Shown in pieces: positions 25,359 to 33,337 of a stretch of DNA of 63,458 nucleotides (the first letter of the stretch is position 1; every line of letters starts with the position of its first letter). This stretch comes from Bermanella sp034110565 (lineage in GTDB: Bacteria; Pseudomonadota; Gammaproteobacteria; Pseudomonadales; Oceanobacteraceae). The notes beneath the pieces were generated by a model. That model had not been told where the DNA came from. It saw nothing but the letters and a program-made list of their open reading frames with translations, and did no database searches. Location: assembly GCA_034110565.1 (NCBI GenBank), contig JAWUYY010000078.1:1-63458 (forward strand). Direction: 5' to 3'. A program made the position numbers and the translations under genes.

Positions 25359-25979
25359 CTAATAACGAAAAGCAAAATTCAAGTTATAGAAATTAATGCC
25401 GTTATTGGGTAATTTAATACTGTTATTTGAGTAGTGCTGTAGTTGAAATACCCAACTGGATTGGGGTGTAAAATAACCACCAAACGCTAGAGAATCTGAA
25501 AATTGAAAGTTAGTACTTAACTGTCGATTACCTATCTCAGTACGCGACAGAACCGAGGCTCCAACGGAAGTTTCTATAAAACTTAGCAAATTATTGTATG
25601 ACCAATTAAAACGAAATACAGGAATAAACTCCAAACCATTTACTACCCCTTTTTGTCCACCAACAACCGTACTTTGCCAATAGTTATATGCAAACAAGTA
25701 ATAGTGTGTGATTTCTGCCCCTGCTAAATGCCCCACTACATCATTCGAGTGCCAACGAAAACCAAGCTTCATTCCCGCAAGATCCGTTGACCTCATAGGT
25801 GTAACATTAAACTCATCTGCACCAAGCGGATTAGTCGCCAGTGTCAGCATCACGCTGGTGATCATGGCTGTGCGCCACCCCCAAGTTTCTTTAGAATCAC
25901 TCGTGAGTGTTTCGCCATCTTTTGCAAATGCGAGAGAGGTGCTCAGTAAGATAAAGAGCAAAACAAAAATCCGAATCAT
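25359..25979 (-). CDS. pagL: PagL-type lipid A 3-O-deacylase (206 aa)
   Basis: A signal peptide (FVLLFILLSTSLAFA) precedes an outer-membrane barrel. The C-terminus contains QHYSNNSIKLPNNGINFYNL, the catalytic His/Ser motif and PNxG signature of the acyloxyacyl hydrolase/PagL family, ending in an aromatic-rich strand (AFRY). It would remove the 3-O-linked acyl chain of lipid A in the outer membrane. The ATG at 25979 with GGAAGG upstream is preferred over in-frame ATG at 25991. Confidence 0.83.
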   Translation of the reverse strand: MIRIFVLLFILLSTSLAFAKDGETLTSDSKETWGWRTAMITSVMLTLATNPLGADEFNVTPMRSTDLAGMKLGFRWHSNDVVGHLAGAEITHYYLFAYNYWQSTVVGGQKGVVNGLEFIPVFRFNWSYNNLLSFIETSVGASVLSRTEIGNRQLSTNFQFSDSLAFGGYFTPQSSWVFQLQHYSNNSIKLPNNGINFYNLNFAFRY

Positions 25980-26211
25980 GGTGCCTTCCATGTTTAACGC
26001 TGAATAAACTTTAACAACACAAAGTTTGGCCCAGCAAATTGATCGCCACATTCTACTGATTCAATAAAATCTGACTAGTACCCGATAATGCAACAAAGCA
26101 TTCCGGATCCATCCCTGTGGAAAAAAATACGACTCTAATCAGCCGCTTATGAGATTATTCTAAAACTATAGTAGAGATATGTGCATTGGCATAGCAGGTA
26201 AGCGCCACTTT

Positions 26212-26241
26212 AAAATCCCTCTGACGCACAAGGCGTAGAGG
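26212..26241 (-). terminator. Terminator of mqo
   Basis: On the minus strand a CCCTCTACGC/GCGTCAGAGGG stem with one bulge and a short loop is followed by ATTTTA, 28 bases past the mqo stop. Confidence 0.65.
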
Positions 26242-26268
26242 GCAGGGCTTATAATATTAAAGTTAAGT

Positions 26269-27753
26269 TTAAGGCTTTAAATTAAGCGTCGACAAGGTGT
26301 CTTTGCGTACACGATTAAGCAGTTCAGCGTCATCAATTAATGACTCACCATAAGAAGGGATCATCGCTTTCAGTTTTTCTTTCCACTGATCGTTATCTAA
26401 ACGATCGGCAAAACACCGTTCTATTACATCAATCATAGCGTGCACTGCGGTGGATGCACCTGGAGACGCACCCAATAAAGAGGCCATAGAGCCATCTTCA
26501 GATGCCACTATTTCAGTACCAAACTCTAGCTTGCCACCGCCATCTTTATTTTTCTTAATAATCTGTACACGCTGACCCGCATCCGCAAGAGACCAATTTT
26601 TATCTTGCGCTTGTGGAAAATAATCACGTAACGCACTCATACGCGAACGACTTGACTGAAATACTTCGCTGATTAAGTACTTAGTTAAATCCATATTATT
26701 CATACCCACAGACATCATAGGCTTTAAGTTATTGCCGCGAATTGAAGATGGTAAATCAAAGATCGAGCCCTTCTTCAAAAACTTGGTGGTAAAGCCGGCA
26801 AAGGGGCCAAACAACAATGCTTTCTTACCATTAATCACACGGGTATCGAGGTGAGGCACTGACATAGGTGGTGCACCTATGGCTGCTTTACCGTAAACCT
26901 TAGCGTGGTGATGACTGGCTACTTCGGTGTCGCTGCATACTAACCACTGACCACTCACTGGGAAGCCTCCATAGCCCTTGCTCTCAGGGATGTCTGACTT
27001 CTGTAATAACGGCAACGCACCACCACCGGCACCTAAGAATACAAACTTAGAACGCACACGAGACTGCTTACCTGTTTCACGGTCTTCCAACATAACAGAC
27101 CACCCACCTTGAGTTGAGCGCTGCAAATCTTCTACATCGTGATTTAGAATTAATTCAAAATCGTCTTGCTCAACTAGGTGAGCCATCATATAACGAGCTA
27201 ACGAACCAAAGTCCACATCTGAGCCGTGGCCAACATACGTAGCGGCAACAGGATCTTTTGGATCACGGCCTTTCATGATAAGCGGCATCCACTGCGTTAG
27301 CTGTTCAGGATCTTCGCTGTATTGCATGTCGGTAAATAAGTGATGGGCGCTCATTAACTCAAAGCGCTTTTTCAAGAAAGCGACATTCTTCTCACCCCAT
27401 ACAAAGCTTAGATGAGGAGTACGATTAATAAACTCTTGGGGATTGGGCAACACAGACGTTTTAACCAAATGGCTCCAGAACTGCAAAGACAGTTCAAAAG
27501 ACGAGTTAATGGTCAAAGCTTTAGAAATATCCACATGACCTTGGTCATCTTCAGGGGTGTAATTCAATTCACAATACGCTGCATGACCGGTACCGGCATT
27601 ATTCCAACCATCGGTACTTTCTTTCGCCACACTTTTCAAACGTTCGACAACGCATATCTTTAACGAAGGATCCAACTGTTTAAGGATCATAGCCAGCGTA
27701 CTGCTCATGGCGCCTGCGCCAACCAGCAAAACATCTACTGTTTTTACTATCAT
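26269..27753 (-). CDS. mqo: Malate:quinone oxidoreductase (494 aa)
   Basis: A membrane-associated FAD enzyme that oxidises malate to oxaloacetate and reduces quinone, the TCA alternative to malate dehydrogenase. The FAD motif is VDVLLVGAGAMSSTLAMIL (6-24). Family signatures are ESTDGWNNAGTGHAAYCELNY-like (cut at both ends), GFPVSGQW, LLFGPFAGFTTKFLK and SLLGASPGASTAVHAM. The length is typical. Its 237-base upstream region contains a perfect TACTTTT-TGT-AAAAGTA inverted repeat near 27813-27829 that could be an operator. Confidence 0.97.
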   Translation of the reverse strand: MIVKTVDVLLVGAGAMSSTLAMILKQLDPSLKICVVERLKSVAKESTDGWNNAGTGHAAYCELNYTPEDDQGHVDISKALTINSSFELSLQFWSHLVKTSVLPNPQEFINRTPHLSFVWGEKNVAFLKKRFELMSAHHLFTDMQYSEDPEQLTQWMPLIMKGRDPKDPVAATYVGHGSDVDFGSLARYMMAHLVEQDDFELILNHDVEDLQRSTQGGWSVMLEDRETGKQSRVRSKFVFLGAGGGALPLLQKSDIPESKGYGGFPVSGQWLVCSDTEVASHHHAKVYGKAAIGAPPMSVPHLDTRVINGKKALLFGPFAGFTTKFLKKGSIFDLPSSIRGNNLKPMMSVGMNNMDLTKYLISEVFQSSRSRMSALRDYFPQAQDKNWSLADAGQRVQIIKKNKDGGGKLEFGTEIVASEDGSMASLLGASPGASTAVHAMIDVIERCFADRLDNDQWKEKLKAMIPSYGESLIDDAELLNRVRKDTLSTLNLKP

Positions 27754-27990
27754 TGTTTTCCGCCTTACTTTAACTGAAAACTGGCCCGCTACCTGTGCTC
27801 AATGCAGCACCGCTACTTTTTGTAAAAGTAAAAGGTAGGACTAGGGTGGCGTTTTTTGACGACACACAAAATTTAAAAGCGAATTGTAACAAAAAGCACG
27901 ATTAAACCGAGGCTTTTTATAAACAATTGTTTGCCGAGTTATGACTAAAGTTTAGACCCTTTTACGTCACCATGACGGAGGTCTGGCTAT

Positions 27991-29064
27991 TTAACCGCCC
28001 AAGTAGCGAAATTTAACTCTGGATGTAAGCTGACAAAATAATTCATAGGAAATCGTGTCACAGTGTTTGGCTACTACATCAGCACTTAAGCCGGTTCCCC
28101 ACAAGGTCACTGTGTCACCCAATACGGCATCTAAACCCGTCACATCTACTGTGATCATATCCATAGAAACCCGCCCAGCGATCGGGCACTGCTTACCCTT
28201 AATCAAAACTGGTGTACCGTTTTTAGCGCTGCGTGGATAACCATCACCATAGCCAATAGCCACCACAGCAATACGACTATCCCTTTGTGCAATAAAGCCT
28301 TGGCCGTATCCCACGCTTTCACCCGCACGAACATCATGCAAAGCGATAATCTCACTTTGTAAGGTCATCACTGGGGATAAGTCTAAATCTGGACCGGTTT
28401 TATCCACAAGCGGACTTGAGCCATAAAGCATAATACCCGGACGAATCGATTGCTGGTGACACTGGGGCAAGGTCAGCACTGCAGCACTATTGCATAGACT
28501 CATTGGCAACTTCATGGGCACCAACGATTGCAACGCTTGGACTTGCTGGGCCACGAATGGATGATTCGGTTCATCAGCACAAGCAAAGTGGCTCATCAGC
28601 TGAATATGGCTGACCGTATTAAGACTGCGCAACTGGCTCACGACGCCTGGAACTTCATGTACATCAAAGCCTAAGCGATGCATGCCGCTGTCTACTTTTA
28701 CAAAAACGTGTATTGCGCCTTCATCTAAGTTTGCCAACCAACGTAACTGCTGCTGGTTATGGATGGATAATTCTAAATCAAGGTCCACAGCCGTTTGGCA
28801 CTCGGCCTGATCCATGGGCCCTTCTAACACTAAGATAGGTAATAAAATACCGAGCTCGCGCAAGACAATGGCCTCATCAACACAGGCCACGGCAAAACTG
28901 TCCGCATGCGCTTTTAAGGCATTCGCGACTTGCACTACGCCATGACCATAGGCATTGGCCTTCACCACGGCATAAGCACTGGCGTGAGGCGCGATACGCT
29001 TAGCCAATTGGTAATTTTCACGCAACGCGTGGAGATCTATGATTGCTTGAGTGGCTCTTGCCAT
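27991..29064 (-). CDS. alr: Alanine racemase (357 aa)
   Basis: A PLP enzyme that interconverts L- and D-alanine for peptidoglycan. The PLP lysine is in AVVKANAYGHG (residues about 32-42). The catalytic Tyr is in ESVGYGQGFIA or the nearby conserved GYGDGYPR region; SMDMITVDVT and the C-terminal ISYELFCQLTSRV are standard. At 357 aa it is full length. The start MARATQAIIDLHALRENY is canonical. Confidence 0.97.
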   Translation of the reverse strand: MARATQAIIDLHALRENYQLAKRIAPHASAYAVVKANAYGHGVVQVANALKAHADSFAVACVDEAIVLRELGILLPILVLEGPMDQAECQTAVDLDLELSIHNQQQLRWLANLDEGAIHVFVKVDSGMHRLGFDVHEVPGVVSQLRSLNTVSHIQLMSHFACADEPNHPFVAQQVQALQSLVPMKLPMSLCNSAAVLTLPQCHQQSIRPGIMLYGSSPLVDKTGPDLDLSPVMTLQSEIIALHDVRAGESVGYGQGFIAQRDSRIAVVAIGYGDGYPRSAKNGTPVLIKGKQCPIAGRVSMDMITVDVTGLDAVLGDTVTLWGTGLSADVVAKHCDTISYELFCQLTSRVKFRYLGG

Positions 29065-29308
29065 ACTGCCTGCCAGATAAAAATACGTTATACTCGCGAG
29101 TTCAAATTTGCGCCGCTTATTTCAAGCCTTTTAGATGCTCTAGCGCAGACTGTTTAACCGCCCCTTGGCCCAACGCCAACTGGTTTTTGTTACCTGTTAC
29201 ATGAAATGTCCTAGGTAATTTAATACAAATACTTTAGCCTAGTCGTGCAGATATACCCTGCAAATGCCTCTGGCATTGTACCGCTTTTTAGATGAATACG
29301 TAGTAATT

Positions 29309-30409
29309 ATGGGTCATAGTTTAATTCCAGAACGCATGCTAGTGGTTTCTCCTAGTCTTGCCGCCACCATAGGTCTTGAAGAGGCCATCGTGTTGCAAGC
29401 ACTTAATGATGGTGCTCAGCCTCATGATGCCGATTGGCAGTTCATCAACAAGACCACCTTGCGCAAATGGCTGCCCTTTTGGGATGATGCCCAAATCAAA
29501 CGCATCTTAAAAAACCTGTCCGATAAGGGTGTCGTTCATTACAACAGCCCACCGTTTGGGCAAAGCGACCAGTTATTTTATAGCTTTCAGGCAAAAGTAC
29601 CCGCCAGCAGTCAGCAAAGTAAAACCCAACAGGCCTATAAACAATCACAACAGCAGTATAAAAATGTGATTGCGGCCAATTGGCAACCTGACCACGAAAC
29701 CTTGCGCTACATTGCCGAAACCCTTGGTATCGCCAAACGCTACACCCAAGCTCAAGTAAAAGAATTCGTGTATCACCACCAAAGCCAAGGCACACTGGCC
29801 GCCAGCTGGTCCACCATGTTTATTCGCTGGGTAAATAAACGCAACAAAGAAGATCAAAGCCACCCTGCGGTTTTCCAAGGGGATGCCAACCGTAGAATGC
29901 AGATGGATGCCCAATGGCAACCTGAAGACACCACCTTAGAAATACTGCAAAAAGCCGGTGTCGACCCAAGCTTCATTCAAGATTGTATTAGTGAATTTAT
30001 TTTATATTGGAAAGAGAAAGGGGATGCTCACGACACTTGGAACACCAAGTTCGTGGCTTGGGTACGTCGTCAATGGGCGCGCTTTAGTGCAAGCCTTGCC
30101 CACCCAAGCGACCCAGTACCCATGACAGATGGCTGGTCGCCATCTGAAGATGTATTTGAGATACTCGCCATGGCCAGTATTGACAGAAACTTTGCGCAAA
30201 GTATCGTGCCAGAGTTTGTTTTATACTGGCGCGACAGTAATCAGCTGCACACGTCATGGAACAGCAAATTTTTGCAACATGCCAAACACTTATGGAGTAA
30301 GCGCTTAAATGGTCAGCAAGGTAACGCCGCAACTTCTCAACGAGATTACATTGCAAGTACAAGCATCGCCGAAAGAGTCTCCGACCTCAGCTGGGCAAAC
30401 GATCTCTAA
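29309..30409 (+). CDS. DnaT-like primosomal protein with three tandem DnaT domains (366 aa)
   Basis: The N-terminal winged-helix-like part (SLIPERMLVVSPSLAATIGL) is followed by three copies of the DnaT ssDNA-binding domain, at about residues 124-179, 202-257 and 274-330. Each runs W-x-P, a helix pair, EF(I/V)xYW, then W(N/S)xxF. E. coli DnaT has one. It should act in primosome assembly at replication forks. ATG at 29309 fits homologues that begin just before SLIPER; ATG at 29264 is possible, and neither has a strong ribosome site. The 3' end overlaps the next gene by 101 bases. Confidence 0.85.
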   Translation: MGHSLIPERMLVVSPSLAATIGLEEAIVLQALNDGAQPHDADWQFINKTTLRKWLPFWDDAQIKRILKNLSDKGVVHYNSPPFGQSDQLFYSFQAKVPASSQQSKTQQAYKQSQQQYKNVIAANWQPDHETLRYIAETLGIAKRYTQAQVKEFVYHHQSQGTLAASWSTMFIRWVNKRNKEDQSHPAVFQGDANRRMQMDAQWQPEDTTLEILQKAGVDPSFIQDCISEFILYWKEKGDAHDTWNTKFVAWVRRQWARFSASLAHPSDPVPMTDGWSPSEDVFEILAMASIDRNFAQSIVPEFVLYWRDSNQLHTSWNSKFLQHAKHLWSKRLNGQQGNAATSQRDYIASTSIAERVSDLSWANDL

Positions 30410-30968
30410 AGAACTTAAATCATCTTTAGCCGCTTCTTTTGAGTTAATGCGAATTAATTACGGCAACCAATTTAATGCAGCTTATCCAAATGTTGAAAGC
30501 TCAACGGCTGCGATGCGTTTATGGTTAAAGAATCTAGCGGATTTTCCTGCAACCTTAATACAAAACGCCGCAGAACAAGTCATTCAGCATGAACGTTACT
30601 TGCCAAACCTTGCTACGTTTCGTGGCTATTGCGAAAACGCTTACGATATTTTTGGTTTACCTTCTGCCGACAGTGCTTACATCGAAGCATGTCGCGCAAC
30701 CCAGCCCAAAAAAGCCTTTAAATGGAGCCATCCTGCCGTTTACTTTGCAGGGTTAGCCACAGATTGGTTCTTTTTATCCAGCGAATCCAAAGAAAAAGTA
30801 TTTCCAGTGTTTAAACGTAACTATGAAATATTATGTGCTCGAGTGATCAAAGGTGAGACGTTAAATGTACCAGTAGAGAAAGCCTTGCCTGCTGAGATCA
30901 CCACACCCATGACACGCAAAGAAAATAAACTGCACTTACAGCAGCTGCGCGACAGCTTGAAACTCTAA
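30309..30968 (+). CDS. Phage lambda P-like replication protein, putative helicase loader (219 aa)
   Basis: It contains the replication-protein-P-like domain: FELMRINYGNQFNAAYP, then MRLWLKNLADFP and a helical segment with YLPNLATFRGYCENA. Lambda P loads the DnaB helicase. Coupling to a DnaT-like gene resembles the dnaT-dnaC arrangement of enterobacteria, so it may be the helicase loader partner. The start at 30309 lies 101 bases inside the DnaT-like gene, with GGAG eleven bases before the ATG. No phage genes surround it, so it looks like a resident gene. Confidence 0.78.
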   Translation: MVSKVTPQLLNEITLQVQASPKESPTSAGQTISKELKSSLAASFELMRINYGNQFNAAYPNVESSTAAMRLWLKNLADFPATLIQNAAEQVIQHERYLPNLATFRGYCENAYDIFGLPSADSAYIEACRATQPKKAFKWSHPAVYFAGLATDWFFLSSESKEKVFPVFKRNYEILCARVIKGETLNVPVEKALPAEITTPMTRKENKLHLQQLRDSLKL

Positions 30969-30971
30969 CGA

Positions 30972-32441
30972 CTAAGGTTTCTGCGCATCACTCATATTCG
31001 ATAAAATGACACATGCGATTGTGCCCTGTGGTGAATTTTTTTCAAACCACATTTTTGCGGGCCACTTTTTACAAATACGATTTACAATGGTCAAACCCAA
31101 ACCCACACCCTCATTACTACGATTGAGCCCTTGTTCAATTTGGGTAAACGCTTCAGGGCTAAATTCTCCGTAATGAGCCTCATCCATTCCGATACCGGTA
31201 TCGCAAATACTTAATAACGCTGAGTTATCATCTTGCTTATGACAGCTAAGTGACACCGAGCCACTGTGTGTAAATTTAATGCCGTTAGCAAGAAGCTGGC
31301 GAGTTAAAATAGCCAGCCGCTTAGGGTCACCTTTTAAAATAAGCGTTGGGTCTACATCTATAGTGTATTCAAGGCCTTTTTGTTCGGCTTTATCTTTTTG
31401 CTCTTTGAAAACCGCAAATAAAGCATCGTGAACCGAAAACGCTTGGTTGCTAAGTGACTTACTTTCTAAATCGACAAAATCAATAATATCGGTTAGCAGC
31501 ACTAACAAACCATTACCTGCTTGCTCAATACCGATGACTAATTGCTTATCTTTATCTGATAAATCTCGTTTCTTTAATATACCTGAAAAACCCAACACAC
31601 CGTTTAAAGGCGTGCGTAATTCATGGGTGATGACATTTAAAAAATCGGTTTTTGCACGATTGGCAACTTCTGCTTTTTCTTTTGCGCCCACTAATTCCTG
31701 AGTGCGACTGAGTACTTGGTTCTCAAGCGTGCGATTAAATTCTTCTAGAATAATCATCGCCTGACGGTTTTCACCTATGTGTTGCGCCAACTCTAACAAT
31801 ATATGTTTAATCGACACCCTGAGCATTTCAATTTCATGGGAGGCTTTGATTTGATCCAGCTCGTTTACATCTTCAGCTGTAAAAGCATGACTTTCGATAA
31901 CTCTCACCACTTTCGATAAGGCTTCAATGGGCTTGGTTACCATGGCTTGGGCGATCACATAAAGAAACAGTAACGCCAGCAAACCCACCAGCATAGAAAA
32001 CGAAATCACACTCCATATTTGAATCATGGCGGTTTTCTCCACCACAGCCATATCCGTGAGCACCACTAAACTGCCAATTTTTTCGCCTTTATGAGTCAAT
32101 GGCCAAGACATTTCATACTCCTCACCTGAGGGCTTTGCGTCTACACGCATCCACACTCCTACGCCTGAGTCGTCATAGTCCAGCATCCAAGCCGCTTGCA
32201 CCGCTTCATACGCCCGAAAGACTTTGAGTAATTCATTGCCAAGAGATTCGTTATATTGATACAAGGACTCAGACAGCGCTGGCTGCAAGCTGACCACAAG
32301 CTTGCTTATGTCTTCTATTCCGTGCTGTCTTGCTTTAGGAACATCCACCGAGAAACGGTAAAAACCATGCGCAATTTGCATCACTAACGTTGCGACAACC
32401 ATAAGCATAGCTAGGCGGACCGACAGGCCACTAGGTTTCAT
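30972..32441 (-). CDS. Membrane sensor histidine kinase, orphan (489 aa)
   Basis: Two transmembrane helices (about 8-27 and 145-172) flank a periplasmic domain of roughly 115 aa. A HAMP region, a coiled coil, HisKA with FLNVITHELRTPLNGVLGFS (phospho-His in HELR) and HATPase_c with ICDTGIGMDEAHY and GVGLGLTIVNRI follow. No receiver domain or response-regulator gene is adjacent, so the partner is unknown. The start at 32441 has GGATG eight bases upstream. The signal is unknown. Confidence 0.92.
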   Translation of the reverse strand: MKPSGLSVRLAMLMVVATLVMQIAHGFYRFSVDVPKARQHGIEDISKLVVSLQPALSESLYQYNESLGNELLKVFRAYEAVQAAWMLDYDDSGVGVWMRVDAKPSGEEYEMSWPLTHKGEKIGSLVVLTDMAVVEKTAMIQIWSVISFSMLVGLLALLFLYVIAQAMVTKPIEALSKVVRVIESHAFTAEDVNELDQIKASHEIEMLRVSIKHILLELAQHIGENRQAMIILEEFNRTLENQVLSRTQELVGAKEKAEVANRAKTDFLNVITHELRTPLNGVLGFSGILKKRDLSDKDKQLVIGIEQAGNGLLVLLTDIIDFVDLESKSLSNQAFSVHDALFAVFKEQKDKAEQKGLEYTIDVDPTLILKGDPKRLAILTRQLLANGIKFTHSGSVSLSCHKQDDNSALLSICDTGIGMDEAHYGEFSPEAFTQIEQGLNRSNEGVGLGLTIVNRICKKWPAKMWFEKNSPQGTIACVILSNMSDAQKP

Positions 32442-32509
32442 GGTTACATCCAATAAAAGCGAAGAGACCAACAAACAAACTGATAATAAAAGGTAATAAC
32501 AAAGGTCGG

Positions 32510-32538
32510 CTCTTAATGGTTAATACATCCATTAAGAG
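32510..32538. promoter_or_regulatory. 10-bp perfect inverted repeat upstream of the histidine kinase
   Basis: CTCTTAATGG (32510-32519) and CCATTAAGAG (32529-32538) with a nine-base centre lie between the rlmB stop and the kinase start. It lacks a T tract on the minus strand, so a protein-binding site is at least as likely as a terminator. Confidence 0.4.
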
Positions 32539-32581
32539 TAGACAAAGATAGCGGCTATTGCAGCTATTTAGGAAGGATAAA

Positions 32582-33322
32582 CTAGTCAATGCTACGCTGA
32601 CGTAAAGCTTCGAACAAACAGACACCCGTCGCCACAGAGACATTCAAAGAGCTCACGTCGCCTTTCATAGGGATGTGGATAAGATGGTCGCACGCTTCGC
32701 GAGTTAAACGACGCAAACCTTTGCCTTCAGCCCCCATCAATATGCCAATAGGGCCTTTAAGATCGGTTTTGTATACCGATTCACTGGCTTCACCAGCGGT
32801 GCCATAGAGCCAAATACCGCGCTCTTGTAGCTCTTTTAAACAGCGGGCAAGATTGGTTACTTGATAAAACGGCACGGTTTCCGCTGCACCACACGCGACC
32901 TTGCTGACTGTAGACGTGATTCCCACAGCGTTATCTTTTGGCGCGATCACCGCATGTACACCCGCCGCATCCGCGGTACGTAAACACGCACCTAGGTTGT
33001 GGGGGTCGGTAATGCTATCGAGTATAAGTAAGAATGCAGGTTCATCTAAGCTGTCTAACTGACGCAATAAGTCATTTTCGCCTTTTACTTGAGCCGCCCT
33101 TACTCTAAGCGCAACGCCTTGATGGTTGCCTTCGGCTTTTTCATCGAGGAAGGTTTTTTTCACGACTTGTACTGAAATGCCATATTGCTTAGCAAGACTG
33201 AACAACTCTTGTAAGCGTTCATCATCACGGCCTTGCTGCACATACATTTCACGCACGCGCTCGTTTGAGCGCTTTAATACATTGCCAACCGCGTGAATAC
33301 CAAAAACAATCTCATCACTCAT
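32582..33322 (-). CDS. rlmB: 23S rRNA (guanosine-2'-O)-methyltransferase RlmB (246 aa)
   Basis: A SpoU-type (SPOUT) rRNA methyltransferase that modifies G2251 in the peptidyl-transferase P loop. The N-terminal substrate domain starts EIVFGIHAVGNVLKRS. Motif 1 is ILDSITDPHNLGACLRTADA, motif 2 IGILMGAEGKGLRRL and motif 3 HIPMKGDVSSLNVSVATGV. The length is typical. It lies 15 bases downstream of rnr, the common gammaproteobacterial rnr-rlmB operon. Confidence 0.97.
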   Translation of the reverse strand: MSDEIVFGIHAVGNVLKRSNERVREMYVQQGRDDERLQELFSLAKQYGISVQVVKKTFLDEKAEGNHQGVALRVRAAQVKGENDLLRQLDSLDEPAFLLILDSITDPHNLGACLRTADAAGVHAVIAPKDNAVGITSTVSKVACGAAETVPFYQVTNLARCLKELQERGIWLYGTAGEASESVYKTDLKGPIGILMGAEGKGLRRLTREACDHLIHIPMKGDVSSLNVSVATGVCLFEALRQRSID

Positions 33323-33337
33323 AACTGTATCAAATCT

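Noticed and set aside
27960..27985. Two-level hairpin after alr (AGACC...GGTCT around CGTCA...TGACG).
   Set aside because: No U tract follows and the outer stem needs a large internal loop; too weak to call.
28930..29157. 75-codon plus-strand frame over the start of alr and the intergenic region.
   Set aside because: It mostly overlaps alr in antisense and has no ribosome site or recognisable motif.
30309..30968. Lambda-P-like gene as evidence for a prophage.
   Set aside because: No integrase, capsid, lysis or repressor genes are near, and both flanks are housekeeping genes.
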